Source: Pegoplata infirma
Lineage: Eukaryota > Arthropoda > Insecta > Diptera > Anthomyiidae
DNA: 64,000 nt
Assembly (NCBI GenBank): GCA_963921195.1
Contig: OY992537.1
Location: 49,171,943-49,235,942, forward strand
Direction: 5' to 3'
The notes beneath the pieces were generated by a model that did no database searches, was not told where the DNA came from, and worked only from the letters and a program-made list of their open reading frames with translations. How positions within the stretch are numbered: position 1 is the first letter of the stretch; every line of letters begins with the position of its first letter. The position numbers and the translations under genes are program-made. Shown one piece after another: positions 44,218 to 55,179 of the stretch.

Positions 44218-44760
44218 TTAAATTTTTTTTTTTAAATTTCAACAAAATTCTATGAATATTCGCTCTTTTTTATTTAAGCAGAAATTTAAGTGGAATTTTT
44301 GGCAAATTCTCTTTTGAATGCTTTACTATATCTGAGCAAATGGGTGAAAGGTGCGGTTCAAATGTCCACTACAAAATTCTACAAATGGTCTATTCGCTAT
44401 TATTCTCATTAACTGTTAAATTAATTCATATTTGTGGTTAAATACTTCATAATACATTGGTCGCATGCTGTAAATGCAGAAAAACCTTTTTTGTCATTTA
44501 AAAGCTTTTGTTTTCTTGTTAGTATATTTTCTCTTTGTCTTTTTTTTTTTTTTTGTTTCCTGACTGTTAACTGTCTCTCAAAGAATGAGCGATTAAATAA
44601 ATGATAAAGTGAAGTATATTTGGTAATTGTAATGCAACCATATGCCATGAAGGTAGTTTTTCTATAAAGCATTTTGGTTTTTGAGGCACAAATATATTTG
44701 TATTGAAAATAAATTATTGTTAATTTGTGGGAAATTGAGAAAGGTGGGAAATTGAGAAAG
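44218..44760. other. AT-rich, no gene recognised
   Basis: A lysine/arginine-rich 83-codon frame on the minus strand (44421-44672) depends on a poly-A run and has no recognisable domain. Otherwise unassigned. Confidence 0.4.
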
Positions 44761-45172
44761 ATTGCTCCAGCTCGAGGTTACATTTCTTTACTAATTACTA
44801 CGATGATATTGTCAAAGTAACAATTTTCAAGAAACTATTTATAAAGTTAGTTTGTTTTAAATTGATTAGAATGGTCGTTTTGCAAGACTTACTCGACACG
44901 AGTTTCGGAATTTGTCAAATTCCATTGTCAAGAGTATTTAGCAAATTGACAATTCGTGGCAAAACATAAAGTCTTATGTTTGTGTATAAATAGACATAAT
45001 GAGAATTTATGTACTAAATACACAACATAAAACAGCTCTAAATTAAAAACGAAATGCCCAATTATACCATCTCCATTTAAAAGAAACTTTATAAAAAGTC
45101 TCTTGAAAATTTTTAGTTTGACAATATCATCGTAATAATTAGTAAAGAAACGTGACCTCGAGCTGGAGTAAT
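44761..45172. mobile_element. 412-bp TIR element, ATTGCTCCAGCTCGAGG ends
   Basis: ATTGCTCCAGCTCGAGGTTA at the left is inverted at the right as GACCTCGAGCTGGAGTAAT; the TIR covers about 57 bp including TACGATGATATTGTCAAA. Fragments of it occur at 3395-3500 (interior), 6700-6755 and 51680-51705 (ends). No protein. Confidence 0.75.
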
Positions 45173-45530
45173 CTATCTCAAAATAGGTCGAATAACGAAT
45201 AATTTGTTTTAATTGTAAAATTAAAAAACAAAAAATTTTTTTTTATAATTTTGACCGACTTAATTATATACCTTAAATTTAAATATTTTATGCAATAAAG
45301 TTGTGTTTGTATTCATTTTAAACTACAACGTGTACCTTGACTTAAGACAGTCAGACAGCTTCCTTTTTTTTTGTTTCTTAAAATAATATTTTAAAGACAG
45401 TTTCATTATACTTTGTATATCATTGACCTAGTTTGTAAACAAAATATGTATCCTTAAACATCCCTCGTTAATTTAAAAGTTGAAATACATTTCTTATATT
45501 TTCATAATAATGTTAATTAAAACATTGTTA
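45173..45530. other. AT-rich, no gene recognised
   Basis: No feature recognised. Confidence 0.4.
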
Positions 45531-46150
45531 TACTCTCCACTTTAGTGACAGAATGTAAATGTAGGTATATAAATTTGTCATTCCATTTGTAACACATAAA
45601 AAAAGAGGATATAGAACCCATTAAGTATATATGATTTCCGATCAATTTTAAGATGATCTAGCACGGCCGTCCGTATGTCTGTTAGAAACACGCTAACTTT
45701 TGAAGCTTTGCATATTCGAAATTTTCCTTGTTGGTTGGTATTAAATTGGAGCAAAATCGGTTTAGTGGTTCAGAAGTTTTGCGGAAACCATTGAATTCCA
45801 TATTGGTTTAACTTTTAATTTGTGTGTTGAAAAATACTAAACACGCTTTTAATGACAAAGATAAGCCACCAAAATATTTTAGAATGTTTTTGTAATTCAA
45901 AAACATTTCTACACTAAAAAACGAAATAAAATAAATACCTGCTCAAAAAATTTTACATTAAAAAAAAAATAATTTTTACAAAAATTACTAAAAATCTATT
46001 TTGCTTAATATAAATATTTTCTAGCCAAATTTTTTTTTATATTTTTTTAATGCTAAAAAAATAAAATCTCTAAATCTTAAATTCATTTTAATGAAATATG
46101 TTTTTGACATCTTGTAGGGTATTTATGTATTCGGACAAGTCATGCATTAA
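45531..46150 (+). mobile_element. Family E, copy 4
   Basis: TATACTCTCCACTTTAGTGACAG, then AATTTGTCATTCCATTTGTAACAC, GAACCCATTAAGTATATATG, GCACGGCCGTCCGTATGTC, AAATCGGTTTAGTGGTTC, ending with AGGGTATTTATGTATTCGGACAAGTC near 46140. Long subtype like 33213-33850 but more diverged. Confidence 0.65.
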
Positions 46151-46830
46151 GTAAAAGTTTTTTAGCTCTTTTTAGCATACTTTAAGAATAATATTTGAAA
46201 TTATTTTGTGTTTTTTTTAATCATAACCTAACATGGTTAAGACCCCCGAAAACTATACACCCAGAAAAGTTTTACAGTAACTATTTTACGGTTATTCAAA
46301 AAGTTTTTAGTTTAAGTTGTTTTAAACGTTTTATCGTTTGTTTTTCAAGGAACCTAAAATATTGAACGATTTAAACAGTTGTTAAAAAAATAAACTACAA
46401 ACTTTACGGAAAAATATTTTTATCAGTTAAATTATTTCCGACTGATTATACCGTATAATTTTACAGAAGTACGGATTTTGTAGTTTGTTATTCAAAAAAA
46501 AATATTTTTACTCCACAAAATAAAAAATTGTAAACAGTTAAAATAACGGAAATATCATTTGTTTTTACGGAATATCTAGTCAAATAATAACGTTTAAAAA
46601 TAACTGAAATAGTATGTTGTTTTAAATGAAATATAAGTAGTCCGTTTTTTAAAAGGAAAAACGATTATTTTAAACGTTTTTTCAGTTGAATTTACTTACA
46701 AAATATTTTGAGTGTACTTTAAACTTATTAATAGAAAAACACTACAAAGTATGCAATAATGTTTTAATCATGCACTTTAACAAGTTTATCATATTAAGTA
46801 ATTTTATTGTAAACTCTACAAACAATGCTA
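46151..46830. other. AT-rich, possible decayed MITE
   Basis: 46255-46700 shows repeated and inverted TTTTAAACGTTTT, TTTACGGAA and AACTGTTTAAA words starting with ACACCCAGAAAAG, which suggests an old MITE whose right end is unclear. No gene. Confidence 0.4.
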
Positions 46831-47334
46831 CACAGAAAAAAACGAATTGTTATATTGACCCCCATATTTGTGAATACAATTAAGTTTTTCACTGAAAGTG
46901 CTCCTATACGGAAATTTGTGATATCAACTAACGTTTGTAAATATTGATTGTTGAAAAAAAAAAAAAATTAAAAATTGATAAACGAGTTTGTAATAAATCT
47001 CTATTATTATTATTTGTATTGACAAACGTACAAAATCTTAAATATTTTTTTAACAAAGAATTTAAACAAACACAATTTGTTGATCTGACAAACGTAAAAA
47101 ATTTCATTTTTTTTTTTTTCAATAAAGAAATTCAACAAACACAAAAACTATTTGTTGACATGATAAAATAATTTTGAAATAAAATTACTTGACTGAGTTT
47201 GTTGAAAACAAAATCGAAGTTTTGTATTATAGACTAACAGGCGGCCGTTTTTATTTAATGTTTGGTTAATATCATGTTTGGTTGATTTACAATTTCTGTT
47301 TGTTGATTTAATGTTGACGATTTTATTTTCTGTG
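46831..47334. mobile_element. MITE with CACAGAAAA ends
   Basis: CACAGAAAAAAACGAATTG to GATTTTATTTTCTGTG. The interior repeats TTGTTGAC, GACAAACGTA and AACAAACACAA in both directions. Same end motif as 12631-12879. Confidence 0.6.
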
Positions 47335-47976
47335 CAATAAGATAACCCAATTTTAACAAATCTACCAGCATTTGTTGTCTTAATAAATTTAAGAGAACCA
47401 TACTCAAAAATTAAATAATGTTCTCTTGTCTTTTTCACTTTCAATTATTTTTCAAACTTAAATACATACAACTACTACTATTTTAGAGAAAACTTGTAAT
47501 AATTTAGTAATGTTATAAATCAAAGTTTACCAAAAAAGAAAACAAAATTAAACTTTTTGTAATTAAAAACAAACAAAACTAAATTGACAATATAAACTTT
47601 ATATTATAAAGCACTCCTCTCTCTTTCAAAAAATACAACAAAAAAACGACAACGGAAATAAATGCATTTAATTGCTAAAGCTTTGTTTGGAACAACAACT
47701 AAAGTGCGGCAGAAATTTATTTTTTAATGCACACAGAAAAAAATATGGAGGAAAAAAATTTAAGTAATCACTTGTTTAAATTTAAAAACAAAAATTGAGT
47801 AATTTTTTAATTGACGCAATTAAAAATTTATCAAAAAGTTTTTAAAAAAATTTGAGTAAATTAAATAAATGTTTCAATTTTTTTTTTATGGTTTTAATTT
47901 TTTTAAATTCTCATTTTTATGAAAGTTTTAAATCATCTTTATGAAATTGTTCTATATCTTTAAAACATACAATATA
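47335..47976. other. AT-rich, no gene recognised
   Basis: 47744 has ACACAGAAAAAAATATGG, a possible left end of another CACAGAAAA element. No gene. Confidence 0.4.
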
Positions 47977-48195
47977 GGCGCCATGAAATAACTCCCAATG
48001 AAATAAGTCCCAAGAAAAATAATGCAATAAGTCCCAAAAATTTCTATACGATTTGGGAGTTATTTCATTATGAAAATCTGCGGGGATTATTTCATTTTTT
48101 TTGGAAGTTATTTCATTTTTAAGTTTGGGAGTTATTTCATTATGCAATAACTCCCAAACTACTTTAATGAAATAATTCCCAACAGTTTGAGAGTA
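47977..48195. repeat. GGGAGTTATTTCATT tandem motif, both orientations
   Basis: About nine copies of GGGA(G/C)TTATTTCATT on the plus strand or its complement AATGAAATAACTCCC: first in reverse, then forward, then reverse again. A second cluster, all forward, is at 52435-52620. Spacing is irregular (about 17-25 bp). Confidence 0.75.
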
Positions 48196-48440
48196 AATTA
48201 TGAAAATAAAAATTTAACTTATTGAATTTCAAGTTTCTTTAATTTTTATTAAAAATAATAACCCAGCAAAAAATAAGGGAAGTAGTCCAAATCAACCCAC
48301 TTCTGAAGTACTCCAAAAAAAGCAGTTAACCCCTGATTTATTATTCAAATGAAGATACTTTTAAACAACTTCCAAAAATTGATATATAATGTCATAAATT
48401 ATGGCTTGCACCACTTCCAAATATAGACATTAGTATGCAC

Positions 48441-50306
48441 TAGGGTGGCTCGTTTTTGGGCTTTTCTCTCTGATCAAATTCTAATACCCGCCAAAAGTGT
48501 CGGTCCCCTAAGGGTAACTCACATGCAAAATATCACTCCGATCGGAGTTTATCTTCTGTCTCCACTTTGAGCCTCAAAATTGGGGTTTTCGCAAAAAAGG
48601 ACTTTAAATAAAAAAAATAAAAAAAAATTAAGTTTTTTTATTAAAATAATTAAAAAAATATTTTTGTATAATATTTGATCGTACTTACTTAAATATGAAA
48701 TTTAAAGATTTTACGGTATCATTAACCCGTTCAAACTTGATACCAAAAAAATGGCATGATTTTGGAGGCGTTCTCAAAACACCTTTTTTCAAAATTTGAA
48801 AATTTTATTAAAAAAAAATTTTAAATATGCCATTTTTTCTTTCTGAATTCATTAAGAACTCCTTGGAGAAGAAAAATGTGAAATATGGCGGATATCCGTC
48901 GAGCCACTTTTCGGGAATCGCGGGGGGAAGTTAGCGGATTTCAAGGAAATGTTGGTTTTATCAATAATTTGGATTAATAAAATCTTATAAATTTCATTTT
49001 TGTGCAAATTAACGGTTTTTTGGTGCCGTGGCCTTCTATTAGATAACTTTAAGTCTGCCATGAAATCTTACAGGTATAGGACGTCTTTAACCCACATTGG
49101 CTGGGGGTCAAAAATGACCCCCGCGGAAAATTTGAAGTTTAGAGCTTTAATTTTCTGCTATAAATAAGTATAAAAATGCTTTTATGTTTTTTATCCCAAC
49201 TATTATTTCGTATTAATATATTATCTTTAAAAAAATCGTTAACCCTTCTTGGTAGGGGGTCAAAAATGACCCATTCAATAAAAAGTATATATTTTTTCAT
49301 ATAAAATTAATTTGTGGCAATCTATTAGATAACTTTAAACCAGCCCTTAAATCTCACATATTTAAGATATCTTTAACCCACATTGGCCAGGGGTCAAAAA
49401 TGACCCCGGCAAAAACTTTTAGGCATAGTGCTTGAATTTTTTGAAATCAACAAAATATATATTTTTTATTGAATGGGTCATTTTTGACCCCCTGCCAAGA
49501 AGGGTTAACGATTTTTTTAAAGATAATATAATAATACGAAATAATAGTTGGGGTAAAAAACACAAAAGCTGTTTTATACTTGTTTATAGCACAAAATTTA
49601 AGATCTAAACTTCAAATTTTATTCGGGGGTCATTTTTGACCCCCAGCCAATGTGGGTTAAAGACGTCCTAGATCGGTAAGATTTCATGACAGACTTAAAG
49701 TTATATAATAGAATGCCACGACACCAAAAAACCGTTAATTTGCACAAAAATGAAATTTATAAGATTTTATTAATCCAAATTATTGATAAAACCAACATTT
49801 CCTTGAAATCCGCTAACTTCCCCCCGCGATTCCCGAAAAGTGGCTCGACGGATATCCGCCATATTTCACATTTTTCTTCTCCAAGGAGTTCTTAATGAAT
49901 TCAGAAAGAAAAAATGGCATATTTAAAATTTTTTTTTAATAAAATTTTCAAATTTTGAAAAAATGTGTTTTGAGAACGCCCCCAAAATCATGCCATTTTT
50001 TTGGTATCAAGTTTAAACGGGTTAATGATACCGTAAAATCTTTAAATTTCATATTTAAGTAGTTACGATCAAATATGATACAAATATATTTTTTTAATTA
50101 TTTTAATAAAAAAACTTAATTTATTTTTATTTTTTTTTTTTAAAGTCCTTTTTTGCGAAAACCCCAATTTTGAGGCTCAAAGTGGAGACAGAAGATAAAC
50201 TCCGATCGGAGTGATATTTTGCATGTGAGTTACCCTTAGGGGACCGACACTTTTGGCGGGTATTAGAATTTGATCAGAGAGAAAAGCCCAAAAACGAGCC
50301 ACCCTA
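48441..50306. mobile_element. 1.87-kb hAT-like foldback with 8-bp target duplication
   Basis: TAGGGTGGCTCGTTTTTGGG at the left is repeated inverted at the right (CCCAAAAACGAGCCACCCTA). GTATGCAC flanks both ends (48433-48440 and 50307-50314), an exact 8-bp target duplication as made by hAT transposases. The arms (about 48441-49295 and 49455-50306) are nearly identical over 850 bp, so each arm holds the same 69-codon frame (48852-49061 minus; 49686-49895 plus). The centre carries extra GGGGTCAAAAATGACCCC palindromes. No transposase. Confidence 0.9.
49110..49650. repeat. Five GGGTCAAAAATGACCC palindromes
   Basis: GGGGTCAAAAATGACCCC or close forms at about 49107, 49258, 49392, 49468 and 49625. 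Two are preceded by TAACCCACATTGGC and one by TTAACCCTTCTTGG. Each is a perfect 16-18-bp inverted repeat of GGTCA half-sites with a four-base spacer. Confidence 0.85.
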
Positions 50307-50314
50307 GTATGCAC

Positions 50315-51689
50315 TTCCTCACTAAAGAAATCTCCACTTTAAAACTTCATTAAAAAATTTGGAAATTATCAATAATTATTTAATAAATATTGGTTATTTT
50401 ACAAATGCTTTATATTTAAAAATTACATGAAATAATTCCATTAAGGAATGTATTTATAAATTATATTAAGCTTCTTACGTATAGTAAGGAAATATCATGA
50501 AAATTCAGAATATTAGGTTTGATTTTTGTTTTCTATAGCTTTTTCCTACAGCTTTTTTTTGGTAATATCCAAGTTTATGACTATTATAAACTCGGTTTTA
50601 GCAATAGCACTGTTTTCGCATAACCGTATATACGCCCACCTATACAAATTTTAAACTATCCACGCTTATTTTTAACTTTTATAATTATTGGCATTAAATT
50701 TAAGTTTCGATAAAAAGTTCGCATTTGAAAATAAAATGTTTTTTTCCGTGTTTGCTTAAATAAACTTTGACATTCAACAAAAGTGGTGCCAAAAAAATTA
50801 AAAATTTTAATGTTAAAATATAAACGTTTACGCGAAAACAGGGCTAATGTTTCTTGCTATCAAAAACTATGGTTAAACGAATCATAAAACAATGTTTCAA
50901 CTAAACCGTGTTTTACCATAGCAATGCGAATGTGCTATAATCCCGTATTCTCATACACGTCTTTTAATTTTAAATTAAACGACTCGTTTAGTATTTATTC
51001 CATTACAACGAAATGACACTATATGGTAATAGAATGATGAGCTCAAACGAGTCGTTTAATTTAAAACGAGTCGTATGCGATTCCTACTTTTTTCTTTTCC
51101 TTTCTTTTTTCTTTTTTTTTTTTGAAATTTGGTCTGGGGGGGGGGGTAATTTCCCCTTCCCCCCCTTGTACCCGCGCTTGTTATTTTATTTTTACTACAT
51201 TTTTATTGTTTTGACTACAAATGTTAGTAGTTTTTACTACATAAGTCAGTTGTTTTTTGTCAGTTAAAATAACTATCATTGTTAGTTAATTTAACTGAAA
51301 AAGTAGTTGACCCCAAAACAACTTACAAAGTAGTTCTTTTAACTGACATTTTCAGTTGATTTTATTGTTTAATTACTTCTTTAATATACAATATTATGCA
51401 TTCGCAATGAAGTGGTTAATAAGTATAGTCAAAAGTTCAAAGTTATAGAATAGTATGAAGACCACTTCATATGTACTGAAAAACGAGTTGAAACAACTAC
51501 TTACTTGCTGCGACAACTATATGAAAATGTAATGAGATATTCAGTAGATATTTACTACTCCCGAAGCAGTAGAAGTCCTTTTTATCATTGTTCTAAGTAA
51601 TGCTTTTTTTTGCTGGGAAAAATTAGATATTTTCTTAAGTTATTTTCAGGAAAAGTTAATTTATTACGGGGAAAGTAAATGACCTCGAA
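50315..51689. other. AT-rich with a short inverted pair and a G tract
   Basis: 50957-51075 contains GTCTTTTAATTTTAAATTAA...CGACTCGTTT mirrored by AAACGAGTCGTTTAATTTAA, probably a tiny MITE (about 120 bp). 51135-51147 is an unbroken G run followed by C runs (51153-51166), which together could fold. 51290-51370 repeats AGTAGTT/AACTACTT. No gene. Confidence 0.5.
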
Positions 51690-51974
51690 TTAGAATAAAC
51701 TCTTTTTCAATGCTTTTTGAATGATCTTGTAAATAAATTCAGAATACCATTCACTCAGAAGTACACCAATGTCAACCAAAATCCAAAAAAAATTGTGAAA
51801 AATTTCGAATTCTTCTAACAATGGTTTTAATTTATGAAAATTAAGAGGTATTGTATGGCAAACTGAAGATCCGCAACCGGTGTAATAAGAAGTTTTAGGA
51901 TCCTGTTGGTTTGGCGGGCACATTAGATTATTTAAAGTGTAGGCGAAACGAACTTTCGGTCTTTTACAACCCAC
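51690..51974 (-). CDS. Unidentified coding-like frame, 94 codons
   Basis: I do not recognise a family. The protein is not compositionally biased like its neighbours: it has four cysteines in the first half (C3, C19, C33, C39; pattern CGSSVC), three prolines in the early part, an aromatic-rich helix-like stretch FEIFHNFFWILVDIGVLL at about residues 57-74, and a basic end KALKKSLF. The first ATG is not well supported because the frame begins right after MGC and may be the 3' part of an exon. The stop lies next to CCTCGAATTAGAATAA, a worn TIR like 6740, so it could be the coding remnant of a transposon or a captured host exon. Chance remains possible. Confidence 0.3.
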   Translation of the reverse strand: MGCKRPKVRFAYTLNNLMCPPNQQDPKTSYYTGCGSSVCHTIPLNFHKLKPLLEEFEIFHNFFWILVDIGVLLSEWYSEFIYKIIQKALKKSLF

Positions 51975-52434
51975 TCACTCTTTTCTTTATTTTGAAATAT
52001 ATGTTGTTGGAATACGATTATATGTTTGAAAAGATTTGAATGCGTATGGATTTTTTCGCGCAGGCGAAAAAATTTTCCAAGAGATTATTATTATACAGAA
52101 TCCTGGAAGCTCTAAAAGGCTTCTAGGAATCTGCTTTCAAGTTTTATGCGTGGCTTGTTAACTGTTTTAACCAAGATGATTTATATATTTTTTTAATATG
52201 AGTTCATATTTTTATGGAGTTTATTTTCTGTTCTTCTCGCAGCCGCCAGAGGGACCTGCGATAAGTTAGCTATTGCATGAAATATTATACTGATATCATT
52301 CAAACATTAAAAGAAATTTAATCAGTTTGTCAGTAAGCTGCAACCCAAAAAAAGTTGAGTAGGAATTGTAGGCACTTCAGAGATTTGTTTTTTTAAAGAG
52401 CTAAAATTGAATATTAAAAAAAAATTGTGATTTA
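51975..52434. other. Unassigned, less repetitive
   Basis: No match elsewhere in the window. 52240-52262 (CAGCCGCCAGAGGGACCTGCG) is a small GC-richer patch. Confidence 0.4.
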
Positions 52435-52620
52435 TTTCATTTCTATTGGGAGTTATTTCTTTGGGACTTCTTTCATTTTTTGTTAGGGACTTATTTTATT
52501 TTTTTTGGGACTTATTTCATTTTTTTGGTTTGGGAGATATTTCATTTTATTTGGGATTTATTTCATTAGGAGTTATTTCATTGGAACTTATTTCATTGGG
52601 AGCTATTTTCTCAAATTTTT
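52435..52620 (+). repeat. GGGAGTTATTTCATT tandem cluster, forward
   Basis: About ten units such as TTGGGACTTATTTCATTTTT, TTGGGAGATATTTCATTTTA and TTAGGAGTTATTTCATTGGA. The 63-codon frame through it (52446-52637) is only a reading of this repeat. The matching mixed-orientation cluster is at 47977-48195. Confidence 0.8.
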
Positions 52621-53214
52621 GGGCATACATTCAATAAATTTTTATTAAAAGTTTACACAATACTCACAAAAAAAAAAAATCCAACGAACAACTTTCATAC
52701 TATTTATGATAAAAATCATTAAATTCTTTAAATTTATAAACTTTTTCATAATACTTTTAAATTTCTACTTAGTGTTTATGAATAAATCATAATACTTAAC
52801 ATTTTTTCATAAATACTATGAAAAAGTTCATAATTTTATGTATTTGTACATAAATACATGTGCTATTAAATCGTTTACTTGTGTAAAAATTTCTAAATTT
52901 TTTTTTTTTTTATTATAATAGTAGCTTTTCGATAGTTAAAAAATAATGTGTGCCAAATGGTTTTAAACAAGTTTAGATGCTTTATTGTGGGCGTGGCATC
53001 AAAAATTGCAAAAAATAAATTTTTTTTTAAATTTTGCGAAAGGAAATTGGGAATTGGGGTATTTAATGCATCAAATCATAAAATTTCTTTTCGCTCTCAC
53101 ATTTCTATTAGTAAGAACTATTTAAACACAAAATTTCATAACGTTTTGCATAAAAACGAAAATGTTGTTCCATAATGAAAATTTGAACTCTTAAAAATTC
53201 GCTGGATTTTTTTA
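52621..53214. other. AT-rich, repeat-derived
   Basis: 52640-52860 repeats TTCATAATACTTTTAAAT and AAATACTATGAAAAAGTTCAT in inverted order, an old MITE. 52985-53000 (GTGGGCGTGGC) is reminiscent of the Helitron tandem unit at 61-62 kb. Confidence 0.4.
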
Positions 53215-53640
53215 AAACTGTAACTTTTGTATGGAAGCTATCTTAGGGAGTGGAGAAAAATTATAAGAGGTCGGTCTTACATTTCACCCCTCTAGAAGGC
53301 ACCATTTGAGCGGAAGAGCTGATTTTATAAAAAAAAGTATATAAAAAATAAAAAAAATCTATGGGGATCACCTTAATGATTCAAGATAGAGGGTAGATAC
53401 GTTTTGAGGAAATGTTGGGGTTAAAAAAATATTGGGGGGCATCCTTAGAATAGTTAGAAAGATGGGAGCTAATCAAGTAAAACAATAATTAAAAATAAAA
53501 AAAAAAAATTTTTGGGTTGTATGGGAAAATTATTTTTTAGGCCCGCTCTTTAATGCCCTGTAACTTAGGGAAGGCGTGGGAGTAGGGGCTTAAAATGACT
53601 TATGAGTTATTTTTAAGTCAAATAGAAAATAAGTAAGAAA
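53215..53640 (+). repeat. Fused fragments of family D and the 8.9-kb foldback
   Basis: 53215-53470 follows the right arm of D (TTAGGGAGTGGAG, GAGGTCGGTCTTAC, CACCATTTGAGCGG, AAGATAGAGGGTAGA). From about 53475 it switches to the right arm and outer flank of the 8866-9600 foldback (TTGTATGGGAAAATTATTTTT, GGGAAGGCGTGGGAGTAGGG). Both are diverged. Confidence 0.65.
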
Positions 53641-53841
53641 ATTAAAGTCGGAAAATGGGTCCCAAGTTCAAATATGGACTGATTAGATCTGTATATTGTC
53701 AAGTCTTTAAAAAGTGTAAAAAGCACTCTCAAATCAAATTTGAGTGGAATAGGCTTCTTTTTGTTGACAATAAACCGCTTCAACTGAATATCGGGTGAAA
53801 TTTTCACATGGGACCTAAGTCCAAAAATGGTTCGATGATAA
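53641..53841. other. Unassigned spacer before K
   Basis: No copy found elsewhere in the window. A 102-codon minus frame (53613-53921) crosses into K and has no recognisable domain. Confidence 0.4.
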
Positions 53842-54029
53842 CACAGTGCAACACCCAAAATCGGAATGGGATGAAACCAAAAGCAAATGAAAGTTGATAT
53901 ATTCCATAACAAACCCCTCAAGGCTTTTTTCTAGTTCAGAGCTAGATTTTGTTTTACACGCATTTGAAGTTAGTGCACTTTTATTATAATTATAATAATA
54001 AATGCTTGAAAACTGTATTAGTGGCGAAT

Positions 54030-54093
54030 GATTAATATTGTAATTGCCTTTAAATAACAATCATACGCAACGGTGTCTAGTGATTTATATTAA
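54030..54093 (+). repeat. 57-bp tandem unit, first copy
   Basis: AATTGCCTTTAAATAACA...TCATACGC.ACGGTGT..AGTG.TTTAT.TTAA lies left of the piggyBac element and again right of it (55750-55807). Without the insertion the two copies would be adjacent, sharing the TTAA that became the target site. Confidence 0.7.
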
Positions 54094-54223
54094 CCCTTTC
54101 AGGGTCAAAAATAATTTTTGTCGAGCTAAAAATCTGAAAACTTGTATTTAGGTTAATATCAAGACGCTGAAGCCGGGAAAAATATTAGTTTTTGTCTTTG
54201 GCAGCCCCTGTGGCTTTTAGAGA

Positions 54224-54243
54224 ATGTCGAATATATTCGACAT
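54224..54243. repeat. piggyBac 20-bp palindrome, copy 1
   Basis: ATGTCGAATATATTCGACAT, a perfect 20-bp palindrome 130 bp from the left end of the element. Confidence 0.9.
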
Positions 54244-54443
54244 TAACCTCCGAAGATACCAATTATCGTCATACATAATAATAAAAGAAAAAATATGTCT
54301 TTACTGTTCATTCATGTTTTTAGTTGAAAAAAAAAACAAAACAAAATTAGCAAAATCAATATTTTTATTCATATTTTTAGTTGAAAAAAAAAAACAAAAT
54401 TAGTAAAAAGGTACAAAATTAACTTTTTGAATATAATTATTAA

Positions 54444-55160
54444 CTACATATTTTGGTGAAAATTTTCAAAACAATTCGAAACTCTCTTCACGCAAAGAAA
54501 TACATTGCATTTTTTGCAAATAATAAATAAGCTTTTGTCACAACCTTGTGCCTTGCACCGACCTGCGCATTTAGATTGTACATAAACTGGGATATGCCTC
54601 TTTTGGTCAAGGCAAACCTCTTGTGGTGGTACTTTTTGAAAAACTTTTTTCTTTTTTGGGGCGGTGGTGGCATTGAATCAGCGATGGCTGAGCTGTCGCT
54701 ACTGTCCAAATGAGTAGATTTAGATGCAGATGGGTGTCCTCTTAAATGTTCTTTCCAAGGTCTTTCCCGTTTCCGCGGCTCATATGATTGTGGCACAAAT
54801 TCTTGTTCAGTGGCGAGCTGAGTTTGGGCAACCTGGATCCGAAAATTCATTGAATCTTGGATTTTATTTTTCGGGATACTATTTCGGATGCAGTCTTGAC
54901 GATATTCCATCCATGCTGCAGTAATTGCCAAATCGACAAAGTGCATTGTGACTCGTAGTGTCCAATTAATGGTGTGAATATTAATTCGATAATATTGTAT
55001 CATTTGGTCTAATAAATCTACACCGCCAATGCTTTCGCTGTACATTCGCACCACTTTAGGCCTATCAATGATTACAAAATCATTTTTTGTTTTATCTCAA
55101 GGCGCCTGGCTTTATCTTCCATGCCAAATCCCACAAAATTGGACCATATGTTCACAATTT
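54444..55160 (-). pseudogene. piggyBac transposase C-terminal remnant
   Basis: The main frame (55054 down to 54488, 188 codons) has SESIGGVDLLDQM at residues 6-18; the Asp of GGVD corresponds to the third catalytic Asp of the DDD triad (D447 in the cabbage-looper enzyme). Then WTLR and HFVDLAITAAWMEYR follow as in the family. Upstream of 55054, codons for DFVIIDRPKVV continue in frame until a stop near 55110, and KPGAL in a different frame marks a frameshift. Downstream, near an A-run at 54643-54657, the frame slips again: the conserved C-terminal part VPPQEVCLDQKRH, then CAGRCKAQGCD and ICKKCNVFLC (Cys-rich zinc-binding domain) is read one frame over, ending at 54444. Catalytic Asp 1 and 2 are missing; not functional. 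Confidence 0.88.
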
Positions 55161-55179
55161 TACTGTCTTTTCAGCCTGT

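Larger units (their letters stand above)
48262..51617. mobile_element. CCCAGCAAAAAA-ended element with nested hAT-like foldback
   Basis: CCCAGCAAAAAATAAGGGAA at the left; TGCTTTTTTTTGCTGGG at the right. Subterminal sequence is also partly inverted (ACTTCTGAAGTACTCC / GAAGCAGTAGAAGTCC). The end motif matches 13034-13889. No target duplication could be read. Nested: the foldback 48441-50306. Confidence 0.45.

Noticed and set aside
48852..49895. Two copies of a 69-residue protein gene in the hAT-like foldback
   Set aside because: They are the same DNA in the two inverted arms. The frame shows no domain and no independent sign of selection.
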